From an uncultured Dialister sp. (GTDB lineage Bacteria; Bacillota; Negativicutes; Veillonellales; Dialisteraceae), in NCBI RefSeq assembly GCF_900765565.1, contig NZ_CAAFRZ010000279.1:1-9264 (forward strand): a DNA stretch of 9,264 nucleotides. The letters are read 5' to 3'. Of the stretch, positions 1-6,903 are shown in pieces. The position numbers and the translations under genes are program-made. The first letter of the stretch is position 1, and every line of letters starts with the position of its first letter. The notes beneath the pieces are model-generated. The model had not been told where the DNA came from, did no database searches, and worked only from the letters and a program-made list of their open reading frames with translations.

Positions 1-232
1 CACAACAACACAATCACACAGAAACTCCTGAGGAAAGACCTGTCAGACATCATGAGCAGCCGTTTGACCACCTCGCTCTTCCCTGACGACACAGACATCC
101 CGCTTTGCGGTTACCCCTGGCCGAATCATGGAAGAAGATGGTACAGGCCCCACCGTGCATCGGCATTGGGATGAATCAGGAGTTTTTGTGGTGGAATAAA
201 GGATATTTTACAGTTCAGCAGCTTTGCTGCGG

Positions 233-256
233 AGACGATAGAAGATAGACGATAGA
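233..256. repeat. Short direct repeat AGACGATAGA x2
   Basis: The 10-mer AGACGATAGA occurs at 233-242 and again at 247-256, separated by AGAT, giving a 14-bp period. It lies in gene-free DNA and looks like a decayed or short simple-sequence tract. No function is suggested by the sequence. Confidence 0.6.
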
Positions 257-292
257 TGGGAGAGGGGAAGAAGCTTGCGGCGGGGGGGGCTG

Positions 293-319
293 AAGTGACT
301 TAAGTGGCTGAGGTGACTG
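293..319. repeat. Imperfect 9-bp tandem repeat, three units
   Basis: Three consecutive 9-bp units, AAGTGACTT, AAGTGGCTG and AGGTGACTG, fill 293-319, followed by a partial unit after a G-run. This is a small VNTR-like tract in noncoding DNA. Unit number could vary between strains, but that is inference. Confidence 0.55.
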
Positions 320-410
320 AGGGGGAAGTGGCGGCGCACAATTCATATAGCGCCGCATTATGAAGATTGATTACCGCTTCACCACTTTCTCCACTGACTC
401 TACACTCACT

Positions 411-639
411 CGTCATCTCGAGCGGTGGTATGCACCGTAATGACGCAACAGACAAGAATCGCTACAGCTACGATGAGTCGAGAGATCTCTCAGAAAAATG
501 GCTCTGACCGTCTTACAACGTGAAACTGGTGCAAAAGCACTGTATTCCCAAATGCAAGAAAGATTTCTCCACTCTTATAAGCTTTAGAAACTTAAAGTGA
601 CAGAGTCGTCAGTCATGTGTACCACCAGTCGAAATGACG
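411..639. repeat. R1 MITE-like element, complete copy
   Basis: The left end CGTCATCTCGAGCGGTGGTA (411-430) and right end TACCACCAGTCGAAATGACG (620-639) are terminal inverted repeats matching at 17 of 20 positions, enclosing a 229-bp element with no coding capacity. The part from about 531 to 652 is collinear with 9050-9171 near the other window edge, sharing TGTATTCCC, CAAGAAAGATTTCTC and the right terminus. Internally, 456-490 resembles the reverse complement of the stretch around 9080-9110. Size, terminal inverted repeats and multiple copies fit a non-autonomous mobile or extragenic repeat. No convincing target-site duplication is visible. Confidence 0.65.
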
Positions 640-700
640 GGGAATGGGTAGAGATAATCAGAGGAAGAACGTTACGGAGAGAGTGACTGTGCCGTTACAT

Positions 701-720
701 CGTCATCTCGAGCGGTGGTA
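701..720. repeat. R1 left terminus, second copy
   Basis: CGTCATCTCGAGCGGTGGTA is identical over 20 bases to the left end at 411-430 and in the same orientation. The sequence after it (AGCGCCTCACTGGG...) differs from the first copy, and no matching right end follows inside the gene-free region. It is either a truncated element or one interrupted by the R2-related sequence that begins shortly downstream. Confidence 0.65.
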
Positions 721-770
721 AGCGCCTCACTGGGCTCTCCGTCGCCTGTGGCTCCCTGCGAACCCAGTTC

Positions 771-897
771 GCTTTCCACCCGCCAGGGTGAGGTTACCTG
801 ATGGAAAGCAATGGAAGCGCCGCAGGCGGACCATCTTTTCTAAAAGCTAGCTGCTAGCAGCTAAAAGCTCCCGCACGTTCGCACGCCGCTCAGTCAC
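771..897. repeat. R2-related partial element
   Basis: From about 798 to 897 the sequence parallels the second half of the complete R2 element at 4850-5026. CTGATGGAAA (798-807) matches 4930-4939, GCGCCGCAGGC (817-827) matches 4953-4963, and then come CTAAAAGCTAGCTGCTAGCAG-type repeats and a CCGCT..GTCAC ending. The left arm rich in TAGCTGTTAGC is missing. Instead GCTTTCCA (771-778) pairs with TGGAAAGC (802-809) to form a local hairpin. I read this as a truncated or rearranged copy of R2, or a sister subtype. Confidence 0.55.
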
Positions 898-990
898 AAA
901 AGCGCCGTAGCCTGACCGACTCATGGCTCAAAGCTCTACCCGTTTTCATGCGCACTCAATGCGCATCCATTTATCCGTATCCCCATAAAT

Positions 991-1034
991 GATTCCTGTT
1001 ATAATAATGACAAAGCAGGAATCTTTTATTTTTT
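991..1034. promoter_or_regulatory. Dyad across the sbcD -10, followed by a T-rich run
   Basis: GATTCCTG (991-998) and CAGGAATC (1016-1023) form a perfect 8-bp inverted repeat, extendable by a G-T and a T-A pair. The -10 hexamer lies between the arms, and TTTTATTTTTT (1024-1034) follows. For transcripts arriving from upstream this would look like an intrinsic terminator. For the local promoter the left arm precedes the start site, so no RNA hairpin forms and the dyad could only act as a protein-binding operator. It does not match the Firmicute LexA box CGAAC-N4-GTTCG. Confidence 0.45.
997..1005 (+). promoter_or_regulatory. sbcDC promoter, extended -10
   Basis: TGTTATAAT is a perfect TGn-TATAAT extended -10 hexamer. 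No good -35 is visible at the usual distance (977-982 reads GTATCC), as is common for extended -10 promoters. Transcription would start near 1012, leaving a leader of about 37 bases before the sbcD ATG. Confidence 0.6.
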
Positions 1035-1048
1035 ACGAGGAGACTATT

Positions 1049-2221
1049 ATGAAATTTATTCATACCGCAGACTGGCATCTGGGGAAGCTCCTGAAGGAGC
1101 ACAGTATGACGGAGGACCAGGCCTGGCTTCTGGAGAACCGTTTCCTTCCCCTGGTGGATGAGGAGAAGCCGGATGTGATTCTTCTTTCCGGCGACGTGTA
1201 CGACCGGTCCTATCCGCCGGAGGAGGCGGTGGAGCTCTTTGACCGGATGACCGAGGAAATCGTGGGGAAGCGGAAGATTCCCTTTATCATTATCAGCGGC
1301 AACCACGACAGCGCGGAACGGCTGGCGGTGGCAAGCCGGCTCCTTTCGCGGCAGGGGCTCTATATCTTCGGACCCCTTACCCTGGTGAAGCCGGTGATAC
1401 TGGAAGATGAATACGGGAAGGTGGCGTTCCTGCCGCTGCCCTATGCAGAACCGGCCCGGGTGCGGGTCATGATGAATGCACTGGACATCCCGGGGGCTGA
1501 AGAAGTCCATTCCTTTGAAGCAGCGGAAAAGGTGCTGGCGGACCATGTGATTTCCCTCCTGCCCGATGGAGGGAAGGGCATGCGGAAAATCGTGGTTGCC
1601 CATGCTTTCGCGGCGGGCGGCAGTCCTTCAGAATCGGAGCGGCCCCTTTCCATCGGCGGCTACGACCGCATCAGCGATGACATTTTTGCGCCCTATGACT
1701 ATACGGCCCTGGGACACCTCCATCGGCCCCAGAAGACGAAGGCGGACTCCGAAAAGATTCAGTACAGCGGCAGCCTCATGCGGTACTCCTTCGATGAAGT
1801 GAACCAGAAAAAGGGGGTCATTGTGGGGGATATGGATGGGGAAGGAAAGGTGCATACGGCATTCCATGAACTCAAGCCCCTCCATGATGTGCGGATCCTG
1901 GAAGGCCTCTTTGATGACCTCATGGGAGAGGGCGTAGAGCCTTCGGAAGATTACCTGCAGATTGTGCTGTCCGACGAGAAGCCGGTCATCGATGCCATGC
2001 CAAAGCTTCGGACGAAGTTTCCCAATGCCCTGGGGGTAGAGCAGGACATGGGCTATAAGGAAGACAGCGGGGACCGCCGGGTCCATCTGGAAAAGATGAG
2101 CGACGAAGAAATCCTCAGGGACTTTGTCCACCATTTCCGGGACCGGGACCTGACGGAGGAAGAGGAGAAGCTGTCTCTGGCAGTGTGGGACAGGGTGTAC
2201 AGGAAGGAGAATGCACAATGA
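1049..2221 (+). CDS. sbcD: SbcD, nuclease subunit of SbcCD
   Basis: This is the 390-residue metallophosphoesterase subunit of the SbcCD complex, the bacterial relative of Mre11. It is a Mn-dependent cytoplasmic nuclease that, with SbcC, cuts DNA hairpins and trims blocked double-strand ends. Visible motifs are the N-terminal D-x-H block (D8, H10 in HTADWHLGK), GD at 48-49 (LLSGDVYDR), GNHD at 84-87, H185 in VVAHAF, and GHLH at 222-225 (H223, H225). Together these are the full set of phosphoesterase metal ligands. The C-terminal cap region is less conserved. I chose ATG 1049 because AGGAG (1038-1042) sits 6 bases upstream; an in-frame ATG at 989 lacks an RBS and lies upstream of the -10. The stop overlaps the sbcC start (ATGA), so the pair is almost certainly one operon with coupled translation. 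Length is close to the family norm of about 400. Confidence 0.95.
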   Translation: MKFIHTADWHLGKLLKEHSMTEDQAWLLENRFLPLVDEEKPDVILLSGDVYDRSYPPEEAVELFDRMTEEIVGKRKIPFIIISGNHDSAERLAVASRLLSRQGLYIFGPLTLVKPVILEDEYGKVAFLPLPYAEPARVRVMMNALDIPGAEEVHSFEAAEKVLADHVISLLPDGGKGMRKIVVAHAFAAGGSPSESERPLSIGGYDRISDDIFAPYDYTALGHLHRPQKTKADSEKIQYSGSLMRYSFDEVNQKKGVIVGDMDGEGKVHTAFHELKPLHDVRILEGLFDDLMGEGVEPSEDYLQIVLSDEKPVIDAMPKLRTKFPNALGVEQDMGYKEDSGDRRVHLEKMSDEEILRDFVHHFRDRDLTEEEEKLSLAVWDRVYRKENAQ

Positions 2222-4839
2222 AGCCTTTGAAGCTGACCATGCGGGCCTTCGGTCCCTATGCGGGAGAAACGGTGATTGATTTCGAGAAACTGGAAGGACG
2301 CCACCTTTTCCTCATCTGCGGCCCCACGGGCGCCGGGAAGACCACCATCCTGGACGCCATGTGCTACGCCCTCTACGGGAAGACAAGCGGCGACCGGACC
2401 GGCAGCCACATGCGGAGTGACTATGCTTCCACTTCCCAGAAGACGGAAGTCATTTTTGATTTCATGATCGGCGGGAAAACCTATCGGGCCACCAGGAGCC
2501 CGGAGCAGGTGATCGACAAGAAGCGGGGCAAGGGCCAGACGAAGGCTGCCATGCAGGCCTCCCTGTCGGAATTGGAGGATGGGAAAGAAGTGAGGACCCT
2601 CCGTACCGGCATCGAAGAGGCGGCGGGAAAGCTCATCGGCCTCAATGCCCAGCAGTTCTGCCAGGTCATCCTGCTGCCCCAGGGGGATTTCCGGAAGCTT
2701 CTGGTGGCGAAGGCGGAGGACCGGGAGGCTATCCTGAAGCAGCTCTTCAAGACCCAGCGGTTCTCCGATTTCCAGAATGAACTGCGTGTGTCCATGAATG
2801 AACTGGCAAAGACCAATGCCGCAGAAAAGACGGAACTGGACACCACTTTTTCCATGGTCCATGCGGCCGATGAGAAAGAACTCGCAAAGAATATAGAGGA
2901 AACCGCCCGTTTTCTGGAGGAGAGGGGGAAGGAAAAGAAACGGCTTGACGAGGAGTATCGGACGTTTCGGAATGTCTACCAGGACGCGGCGGTGACGGCA
3001 AACCATTTCGACCTGCTGGCAAAAGCAGAGGCCCAAATGGAGAAGCTCTCTTCCCAAAAGGAGGAGGTGGAAAGGGCAAAGGAAGACCTGAAGCGTATCC
3101 GGAGTGCCAAGGCCCTGGCGGCGTACTTTGAAAATCTGGAAAAAATCAAGGCAGACGGGATAAAAGTCAGCACTCAAAGAAAGCAAGCAAAAAAGGAAGA
3201 GGACGCTCTGGCTGAAGAGTTGGACTCCCTGACGGCCCAGGGAAAAGCACTGGATGGCCAGAAGGAAGAAATGGACAGGCGGCAGCAGCAAATTGCGGTC
3301 ATGATGCAGTGGCTGCCGAAGGCGAAATCCTATGGCGCCGCAAAGCGGGAAGTAGACCGGCTCTCTGCCGGTGCTGAGGAAGCTTCGAAGGAAGTCGAAA
3401 GGCTCACGGCGGAGGCGGAAAAGGCAAAGGCTATCAGAGACGGGGCAGTGGAAAAGGCGGAAGCCATCCGGCGGGACTACATTTTCGGCCAGGCCGCTAT
3501 CCTGGCCAGCCAGCTGAAGGAGGGAGAGCCCTGTCCGGTGTGCGGGTCGGTGCACCATCCAAAGCCCGCCGTCTCCGGCAAAAAGCTTCCTACGGAGGCG
3601 GAGGTGAAGCGCATCCAGAAGCAGGCGGACAAGGCATCGGCAGACTATGAAGAGAAGAACCGCATGGCCCGGGATTACCAGGTCACCGCCTATGTGTCCG
3701 CGGTGACGGCCCTGGGAAATGCACAGATGAAGCTGCAGACCCTGGAAGATGTGCCGGCGGAATTCCGGGATCCCCTGGTGCTCCAGAGGGAAATCAGGAA
3801 ACTCCATGGATCCATCGAGGACTGGGAAAAGAAACAGGCCCAGGTCCGGGAGCAGCGGGAAAAGGCAGCCTCCCTCCATGGGGCCTGGGATGCCCGGTAC
3901 AAGGCGGCCGACGAGCAGAGAGAAAAGCTGGCTGCCGACTACAATGAATGGAGAGAGGCCCTGAAAGAAAAGGCGCTGGCCGAAGGATTCAGGAACATAG
4001 ACGAATGCCGGAGCTGGTACGAAAGGGCAGGGGATGAGGAGAAAGTGGCCTCTGCCATCGGTGCCTATGAAGAAAAGCGGCAGGGCACGGAAAAGGTGCT
4101 GTCTGAAGAGAAGGCATTTCTGGCAGGTAAAGACAGGCCCGATATGGCGGCCCTGGGAGAAGAAGAACGGCGCCGCCGGTTGGATATCCAGAACCTCCTC
4201 ACCCAGCTGGCAGATGGGGAAAACCGTAAAAAGCAGCTGGAAGACGCAGCGGCAAGGGTGAAGGAAATTTCTCTCCGCCATGAAAAGACGGAAAAGGATC
4301 TGTCCCTGGTTTCAGGGCTCTATAATCTCACCAAAGGGGAGAAATCACGGATTTCCCTGGAGCGGTACGTGCTGGGGGCCCTTCTGGATGAGGTGGCGAA
4401 AATGGCCAATGAACGGCTCTATGAAATGAGCCACCACCGCTACACCCTCCGCCGCATGGCGGGGGATACGACGGAAGGGAAGGGGGGTCTGACACTGGAG
4501 GTGTCCGACAGCTTCACCGGCCGGTCCCGGCCTGCCAATACCCTTTCCGGCGGGGAGACATTCCTGGCCTCCCTCTCCCTGGCTTTGGGCCTGGCGGACG
4601 TGGTCCAGGCAAAGCAGGGAGGCGTACGGCTGGATACCATGTTCATCGATGAGGGCTTCGGCACCCTGGACCCGGAGGCCCTGAACAGTGCCATGAATAC
4701 CCTCATCGACCTCCAGGACACGGGCCGCCTGGTGGGTATCATTTCCCACGTGCCGGAACTGGAAGAGCGCATCGACGCCCGGCTGAAGGTGACGTCGTCG
4801 AAGAACGGCAGCACCGCGGCATTTGAAATTGCGGATTGA
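2218..4839 (+). CDS. sbcC: SbcC, Rad50-like ATPase of SbcCD
   Basis: This is an 873-residue SMC/Rad50-type ABC ATPase, partner of SbcD. It binds ATP, dimerises on DNA and controls access to the nuclease. In order: Walker A GPTGAGKTT at 35-43; Q-loop QGDF at 155-158; a long charged coiled coil (about 170-430); the zinc hook CPVC at 439-442, which joins two molecules through Zn; the returning coil (about 450-700); then the C-terminal ATPase half with signature LSGGE at 776-780, Walker B MFIDE at 808-812, D-loop GTLD at 815-818 and the switch His H844. All ATPase elements are intact. It is shorter than the E. coli protein (about 1050 residues), the difference lying in the coiled coils, so the arms should be shorter. 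ATG 2218 is preferred: AAGGAG (2204-2209) lies 8 bases upstream and the start overlaps the sbcD stop by four bases. Confidence 0.95.
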   Translation: MKPLKLTMRAFGPYAGETVIDFEKLEGRHLFLICGPTGAGKTTILDAMCYALYGKTSGDRTGSHMRSDYASTSQKTEVIFDFMIGGKTYRATRSPEQVIDKKRGKGQTKAAMQASLSELEDGKEVRTLRTGIEEAAGKLIGLNAQQFCQVILLPQGDFRKLLVAKAEDREAILKQLFKTQRFSDFQNELRVSMNELAKTNAAEKTELDTTFSMVHAADEKELAKNIEETARFLEERGKEKKRLDEEYRTFRNVYQDAAVTANHFDLLAKAEAQMEKLSSQKEEVERAKEDLKRIRSAKALAAYFENLEKIKADGIKVSTQRKQAKKEEDALAEELDSLTAQGKALDGQKEEMDRRQQQIAVMMQWLPKAKSYGAAKREVDRLSAGAEEASKEVERLTAEAEKAKAIRDGAVEKAEAIRRDYIFGQAAILASQLKEGEPCPVCGSVHHPKPAVSGKKLPTEAEVKRIQKQADKASADYEEKNRMARDYQVTAYVSAVTALGNAQMKLQTLEDVPAEFRDPLVLQREIRKLHGSIEDWEKKQAQVREQREKAASLHGAWDARYKAADEQREKLAADYNEWREALKEKALAEGFRNIDECRSWYERAGDEEKVASAIGAYEEKRQGTEKVLSEEKAFLAGKDRPDMAALGEEERRRRLDIQNLLTQLADGENRKKQLEDAAARVKEISLRHEKTEKDLSLVSGLYNLTKGEKSRISLERYVLGALLDEVAKMANERLYEMSHHRYTLRRMAGDTTEGKGGLTLEVSDSFTGRSRPANTLSGGETFLASLSLALGLADVVQAKQGGVRLDTMFIDEGFGTLDPEALNSAMNTLIDLQDTGRLVGIISHVPELEERIDARLKVTSSKNGSTAAFEIAD

Positions 4840-4849
4840 GGGTGCTTAC

Positions 4850-5026
4850 GGATAGAGTCACTGGGGGCAGGGCTTCTAGCTTTTAGCTGTTAGCTCCTAG
4901 GAAATCTGGTCAGCCTACGGCATGGAAGACTGATGGAAACAACGAATAGGATGCGCCGCAGGCAAATCAGCTTTCCTAACAGCTAACAGCTAGCAGCTAG
5001 CAGCCCCGCCGCTTGTGACTCTATCC
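4850..5026. repeat. R2 long inverted-repeat element
   Basis: GGATAGAGTCAC (4850-4861) and GTGACTCTATCC (5015-5026) are perfect 12-bp termini of an inverted repeat whose arms continue inward to about 4915 and 4961. By hand alignment the inner 54 positions match at roughly three quarters, including TAGCTGTTAGC-type repeats and TAGGAAA. The unpaired centre is about 45 bases. The element starts 11 bases after the sbcC stop and ends some 50 bases before the dnaB -10. A transcript would fold into one long hairpin that could end or stabilise sbcDC mRNA; no T-run follows, so it is not a canonical terminator. A partial relative lies at 798-897. It resembles a MITE-type or extragenic palindromic repeat. 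Confidence 0.7.
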
Positions 5027-5078
5027 ATCAGCATGCTGAACCGTTGGCCGAAATATTCCGTCTCTCCCTCTATCCATA

Positions 5079-5087
5079 TGGTAGAAT
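5079..5087 (+). promoter_or_regulatory. dnaB promoter, extended -10
   Basis: TGGTAGAAT gives a TGn extension directly before TAGAAT, a one-mismatch -10. No good -35 is seen 17 bases upstream. GATAAT at 5094-5099 is an alternative -10. The site lies just outside the R2 element, so dnaB appears to have its own promoter separate from sbcDC. Confidence 0.45.
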
Positions 5088-5120
5088 AGAAGAGATAATA
5101 CATACAAAGGAGGCATTCAT

Positions 5121-6563
5121 TTGGCTGATTCATTTCAAGACAAAAACTTCCAGCCAAAGAAGGATTGGAAGAAAAAATCTGATACCGACACCATGATCGT
5201 ATCCCGGGTGCCTCCGCAGAATATTGAAGCGGAGAAATCGGTACTGGGAGCCATGCTGCTGGACAAGGACGCCATCCTGACGGCGGAGGATATCCTGACG
5301 GCGGCTGACTTCTACCGGGAAGCGAATGCCATTATTTTCCAGGCCATCCTGAACCTGTCCCACCGGGGAGAACCGGCGGACATCCTGACGGTGACGGAAG
5401 AGCTGAAGCGCATGGGCCGCCTGGACGACGTGGGCGGCGTGCTCTACGTCAATGAACTGGCGGCCAACGTGGTGACCACGAAATCCGTGGACCGGCATGC
5501 AGAAATCGTGGCGGGAAAGGCAAAGCTCCGCCGCCTCATCGATGCTGCCGGCACCATTGCCGACGAAGCCTATTCCGAAAGGCAGGATGTGGCGGACATT
5601 ACGGACGATGCGGAAAAGTCTATCCTCGAAGTGACGAGGGACGAGAGACGGTCCGATTTTACCCCCATCGGGGAGGCTGTGCAGAACGAGCTGCAGGAAA
5701 TCAGCCGGAAGTTTAAAAACAAGGAATCCATTACGGGACTCGCCAGCGGATTTCCTTCCCTGGACGCCCTGACGAGCGGTTTCCAGAAGGGCGATTTCAT
5801 CATCGTCGCTGCCCGCCCATCCATGGGTAAAACCGCCTTCGTCCTGAATATCGCCAAGAACATGAGCATTTCCTCCGCCCATCGGAGCGTAGCCTTCTTT
5901 TCCCTGGAAATGTCAAGGGAACAGCTGGTACAGCGCCTTCTCTGCTCCACGGCCCTCGTGGACAGCTCCCGGCTCCGGACGGGACGCATTTCCACCCAGA
6001 AGGAATGGGACCAGCTGGCCAACGCCGCCAGCGTCCTCATGGATGCGCCCCTCTATATCGATGATACGCCGGGCATTTCTGTATCGGAAATCCGGTCCAA
6101 GTGCCGCCGACTGAAGGCGGAACATGGCCTCGATATCATCATGATCGATTACCTCCAGCTCATGCAGGCCAAGAACGTATCCCGGAACGGGGATAACCGG
6201 CAGCAGGAAATCTCCGAAATTTCCCGGTCCCTGAAGAGCCTGGCCAGGGAGCTGAACGTGCCGGTCATTGCCCTGTCCCAGCTGTCTAGAAGCGTGGAAT
6301 CCCGGCAGGACCACAGGCCCTTCCTCTCGGACCTCCGTGAATCGGGGTCCCTGGAACAGGATGCGGACATGGTGAGCTTCCTATACCGGGAGGCCTATTA
6401 TAACCGGGAAATCGAAGACGATGATCCCCGGAAGAATGAAACCGAAGTCATCCTGGCAAAGAACCGTAATGGCCCGGTGGACACGGTGAAGCTCCACTTC
6501 GCCGGCCAGTTCACCCTGTTCTACGAAATTACAAACCAGGAACCCCCGCCGGATATGCAGTGA
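5121..6563 (+). CDS. dnaB: DnaB, replicative DNA helicase
   Basis: This is the 480-residue hexameric replicative helicase that unwinds the fork 5' to 3' and recruits primase. After a basic, probably disordered N-terminus (about 1-30) comes the DnaB N-domain (PPQNIEAEKSVLGAMLL, about 32-135), a linker helix region, and the RecA-like C-domain. That domain has Walker A ARPSMGKT at 231-238, the ME-type motif SLEMS, Walker B MIDYLQL at 341-347, and the conserved blocks SQLSRSVE and DLRESGSLEQDAD near the C-terminal third, with ILAKNRNGP toward the end. Length is normal and there is no intein. The start is TTG 5121: AAAGGAGG (5106-5113) sits 7 bases upstream, while the first in-frame ATG would remove 24 residues and has no RBS. 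In many Firmicutes dnaB follows rplI; here it follows sbcC and a repeat. Confidence 0.96.
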   Translation: MADSFQDKNFQPKKDWKKKSDTDTMIVSRVPPQNIEAEKSVLGAMLLDKDAILTAEDILTAADFYREANAIIFQAILNLSHRGEPADILTVTEELKRMGRLDDVGGVLYVNELAANVVTTKSVDRHAEIVAGKAKLRRLIDAAGTIADEAYSERQDVADITDDAEKSILEVTRDERRSDFTPIGEAVQNELQEISRKFKNKESITGLASGFPSLDALTSGFQKGDFIIVAARPSMGKTAFVLNIAKNMSISSAHRSVAFFSLEMSREQLVQRLLCSTALVDSSRLRTGRISTQKEWDQLANAASVLMDAPLYIDDTPGISVSEIRSKCRRLKAEHGLDIIMIDYLQLMQAKNVSRNGDNRQQEISEISRSLKSLARELNVPVIALSQLSRSVESRQDHRPFLSDLRESGSLEQDADMVSFLYREAYYNREIEDDDPRKNETEVILAKNRNGPVDTVKLHFAGQFTLFYEITNQEPPPDMQ

Positions 6564-6584
6564 GAAGCAGGTGGGAAAATTTGA

Positions 6585-6819
6585 ATGTCCCATTCCTGCG
6601 AATGGGACTAAGGGTTGTGGCGGAAGCGCCGCTGCGCTTGCTTCCGAGGTGGTGGGTGCTTCGCACCGGGGGCATAAGGTTGACCAGCCGCCATTGGCGG
6701 CTATTGCACCTTACCCCCCGCTTTGGTAAGGCGGCAGCCTTACCGAAGCCACAACCCGGTCGGGCCAGCGTAGCGGCGCCCGACCCACAACCCTTAGCCC
6801 CATCCAGTGGGTTGGGAAT
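6585..6819. repeat. R3 nested-hairpin inverted-repeat element
   Basis: The ends form an imperfect inverted repeat of about 35 bp. The inner part, ATGGGACTAAGGGTTGTGG at 6602-6620, pairs with 6785-6803 with one mismatch. Inside and at the tips are more hairpins: GTCCCATTC/GAATGGGAC (6587-6608, loop CTGC), CGGAAGC/GCTTCCG (6621-6646), GGTGC/GCACC (6655-6667), TAAGGT/ACCTTA (6675-6713) enclosing AGCCGCC/GGCGGCT (6686-6702), GGTAAGGC/GCCTTACC (6725-6744), and GGTCGGGC/GCCCGACC (6758-6785). This fills most of the gap between dnaB and the glycosylase gene. The 88-codon open frame across it is repeat-derived and not a convincing gene. It looks like a MITE or a highly structured RNA-forming repeat. 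Confidence 0.65.
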
Positions 6820-6892
6820 ACAATAGATGCATGTGGACCAGCATTAATTCAGCAGTGTGTCAAACTATCATAAGTAACAGACCAGAATCGCA

Positions 6893-6899
6893 AGGTGAT
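6893..6899 (+). promoter_or_regulatory. Ribosome binding site deciding the udg start
   Basis: AGGTGAT matches the 3' part of the full Shine-Dalgarno complement (AAGGAGGTGATC). It lies 4 bases before TTG 6904, correct for this part of the anti-SD. The alternative GTG at 6895 sits inside this site and has no SD of its own, so TTG 6904 is favoured. Confidence 0.5.
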
Positions 6900-6903
6900 A
6901 CCA

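Larger units (their letters stand above)
1..410. other. Gene-free left flank
   Basis: No gene can be supported here. Short open frames exist at the left edge: one open from base 1 to a TGA at 172-174, and another ending with TAA at 197-199. Neither has a start with a ribosome binding site or a motif I recognise; one could be the tail of a gene that begins outside the window, or decayed coding sequence. The rest holds a small GCAGC-TTT-GCTGC hairpin (218-230), two short direct-repeat tracts (listed separately) and a run of eight G (282-289). Confidence 0.5.

Noticed and set aside
1..199. Possible 3' end of a gene entering from the left
   Set aside because: Frames open to 174 and to 199 exist, but each is short, none shows a recognisable motif, and lengths of this size arise by chance.
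411..720. CRISPR array suggested by repeated CGTCATCTCGAGCGGTGGTA
   Set aside because: Copies are few, irregularly spaced, in both orientations, and linked to longer element-like sequence; there are no cas genes.
2053..4281. A 742-codon open frame on the minus strand
   Set aside because: It lies entirely antisense to sbcD/sbcC, whose protein motifs are unambiguous. The translation is rich in Leu, Phe, His and Pro with no motif, typical of a shadow of a GC-rich coding strand.
4840..5120. Defence or anti-phage system around SbcCD
   Set aside because: The SbcC and SbcD motifs are those of the housekeeping repair complex and no toxin, protease, methylase or other defence gene lies nearby.
5811..6563. 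Intein in DnaB, a common insertion site
   Set aside because: Walker A, Walker B and the downstream conserved blocks are contiguous and the protein has normal length.
6600..6820. tRNA or known riboswitch in the dnaB-udg gap
   Set aside because: No cloverleaf with T-loop and acceptor CCA was found, and I recognise no riboswitch core; the stems fit an inverted-repeat element instead.
6560..6826. An 88-codon + strand open frame after dnaB
   Set aside because: It overlaps the dnaB stop and spans the R3 inverted repeat. Its composition (Arg, Pro, Leu) is what a hairpin-rich repeat would give by chance, and it has no SD.
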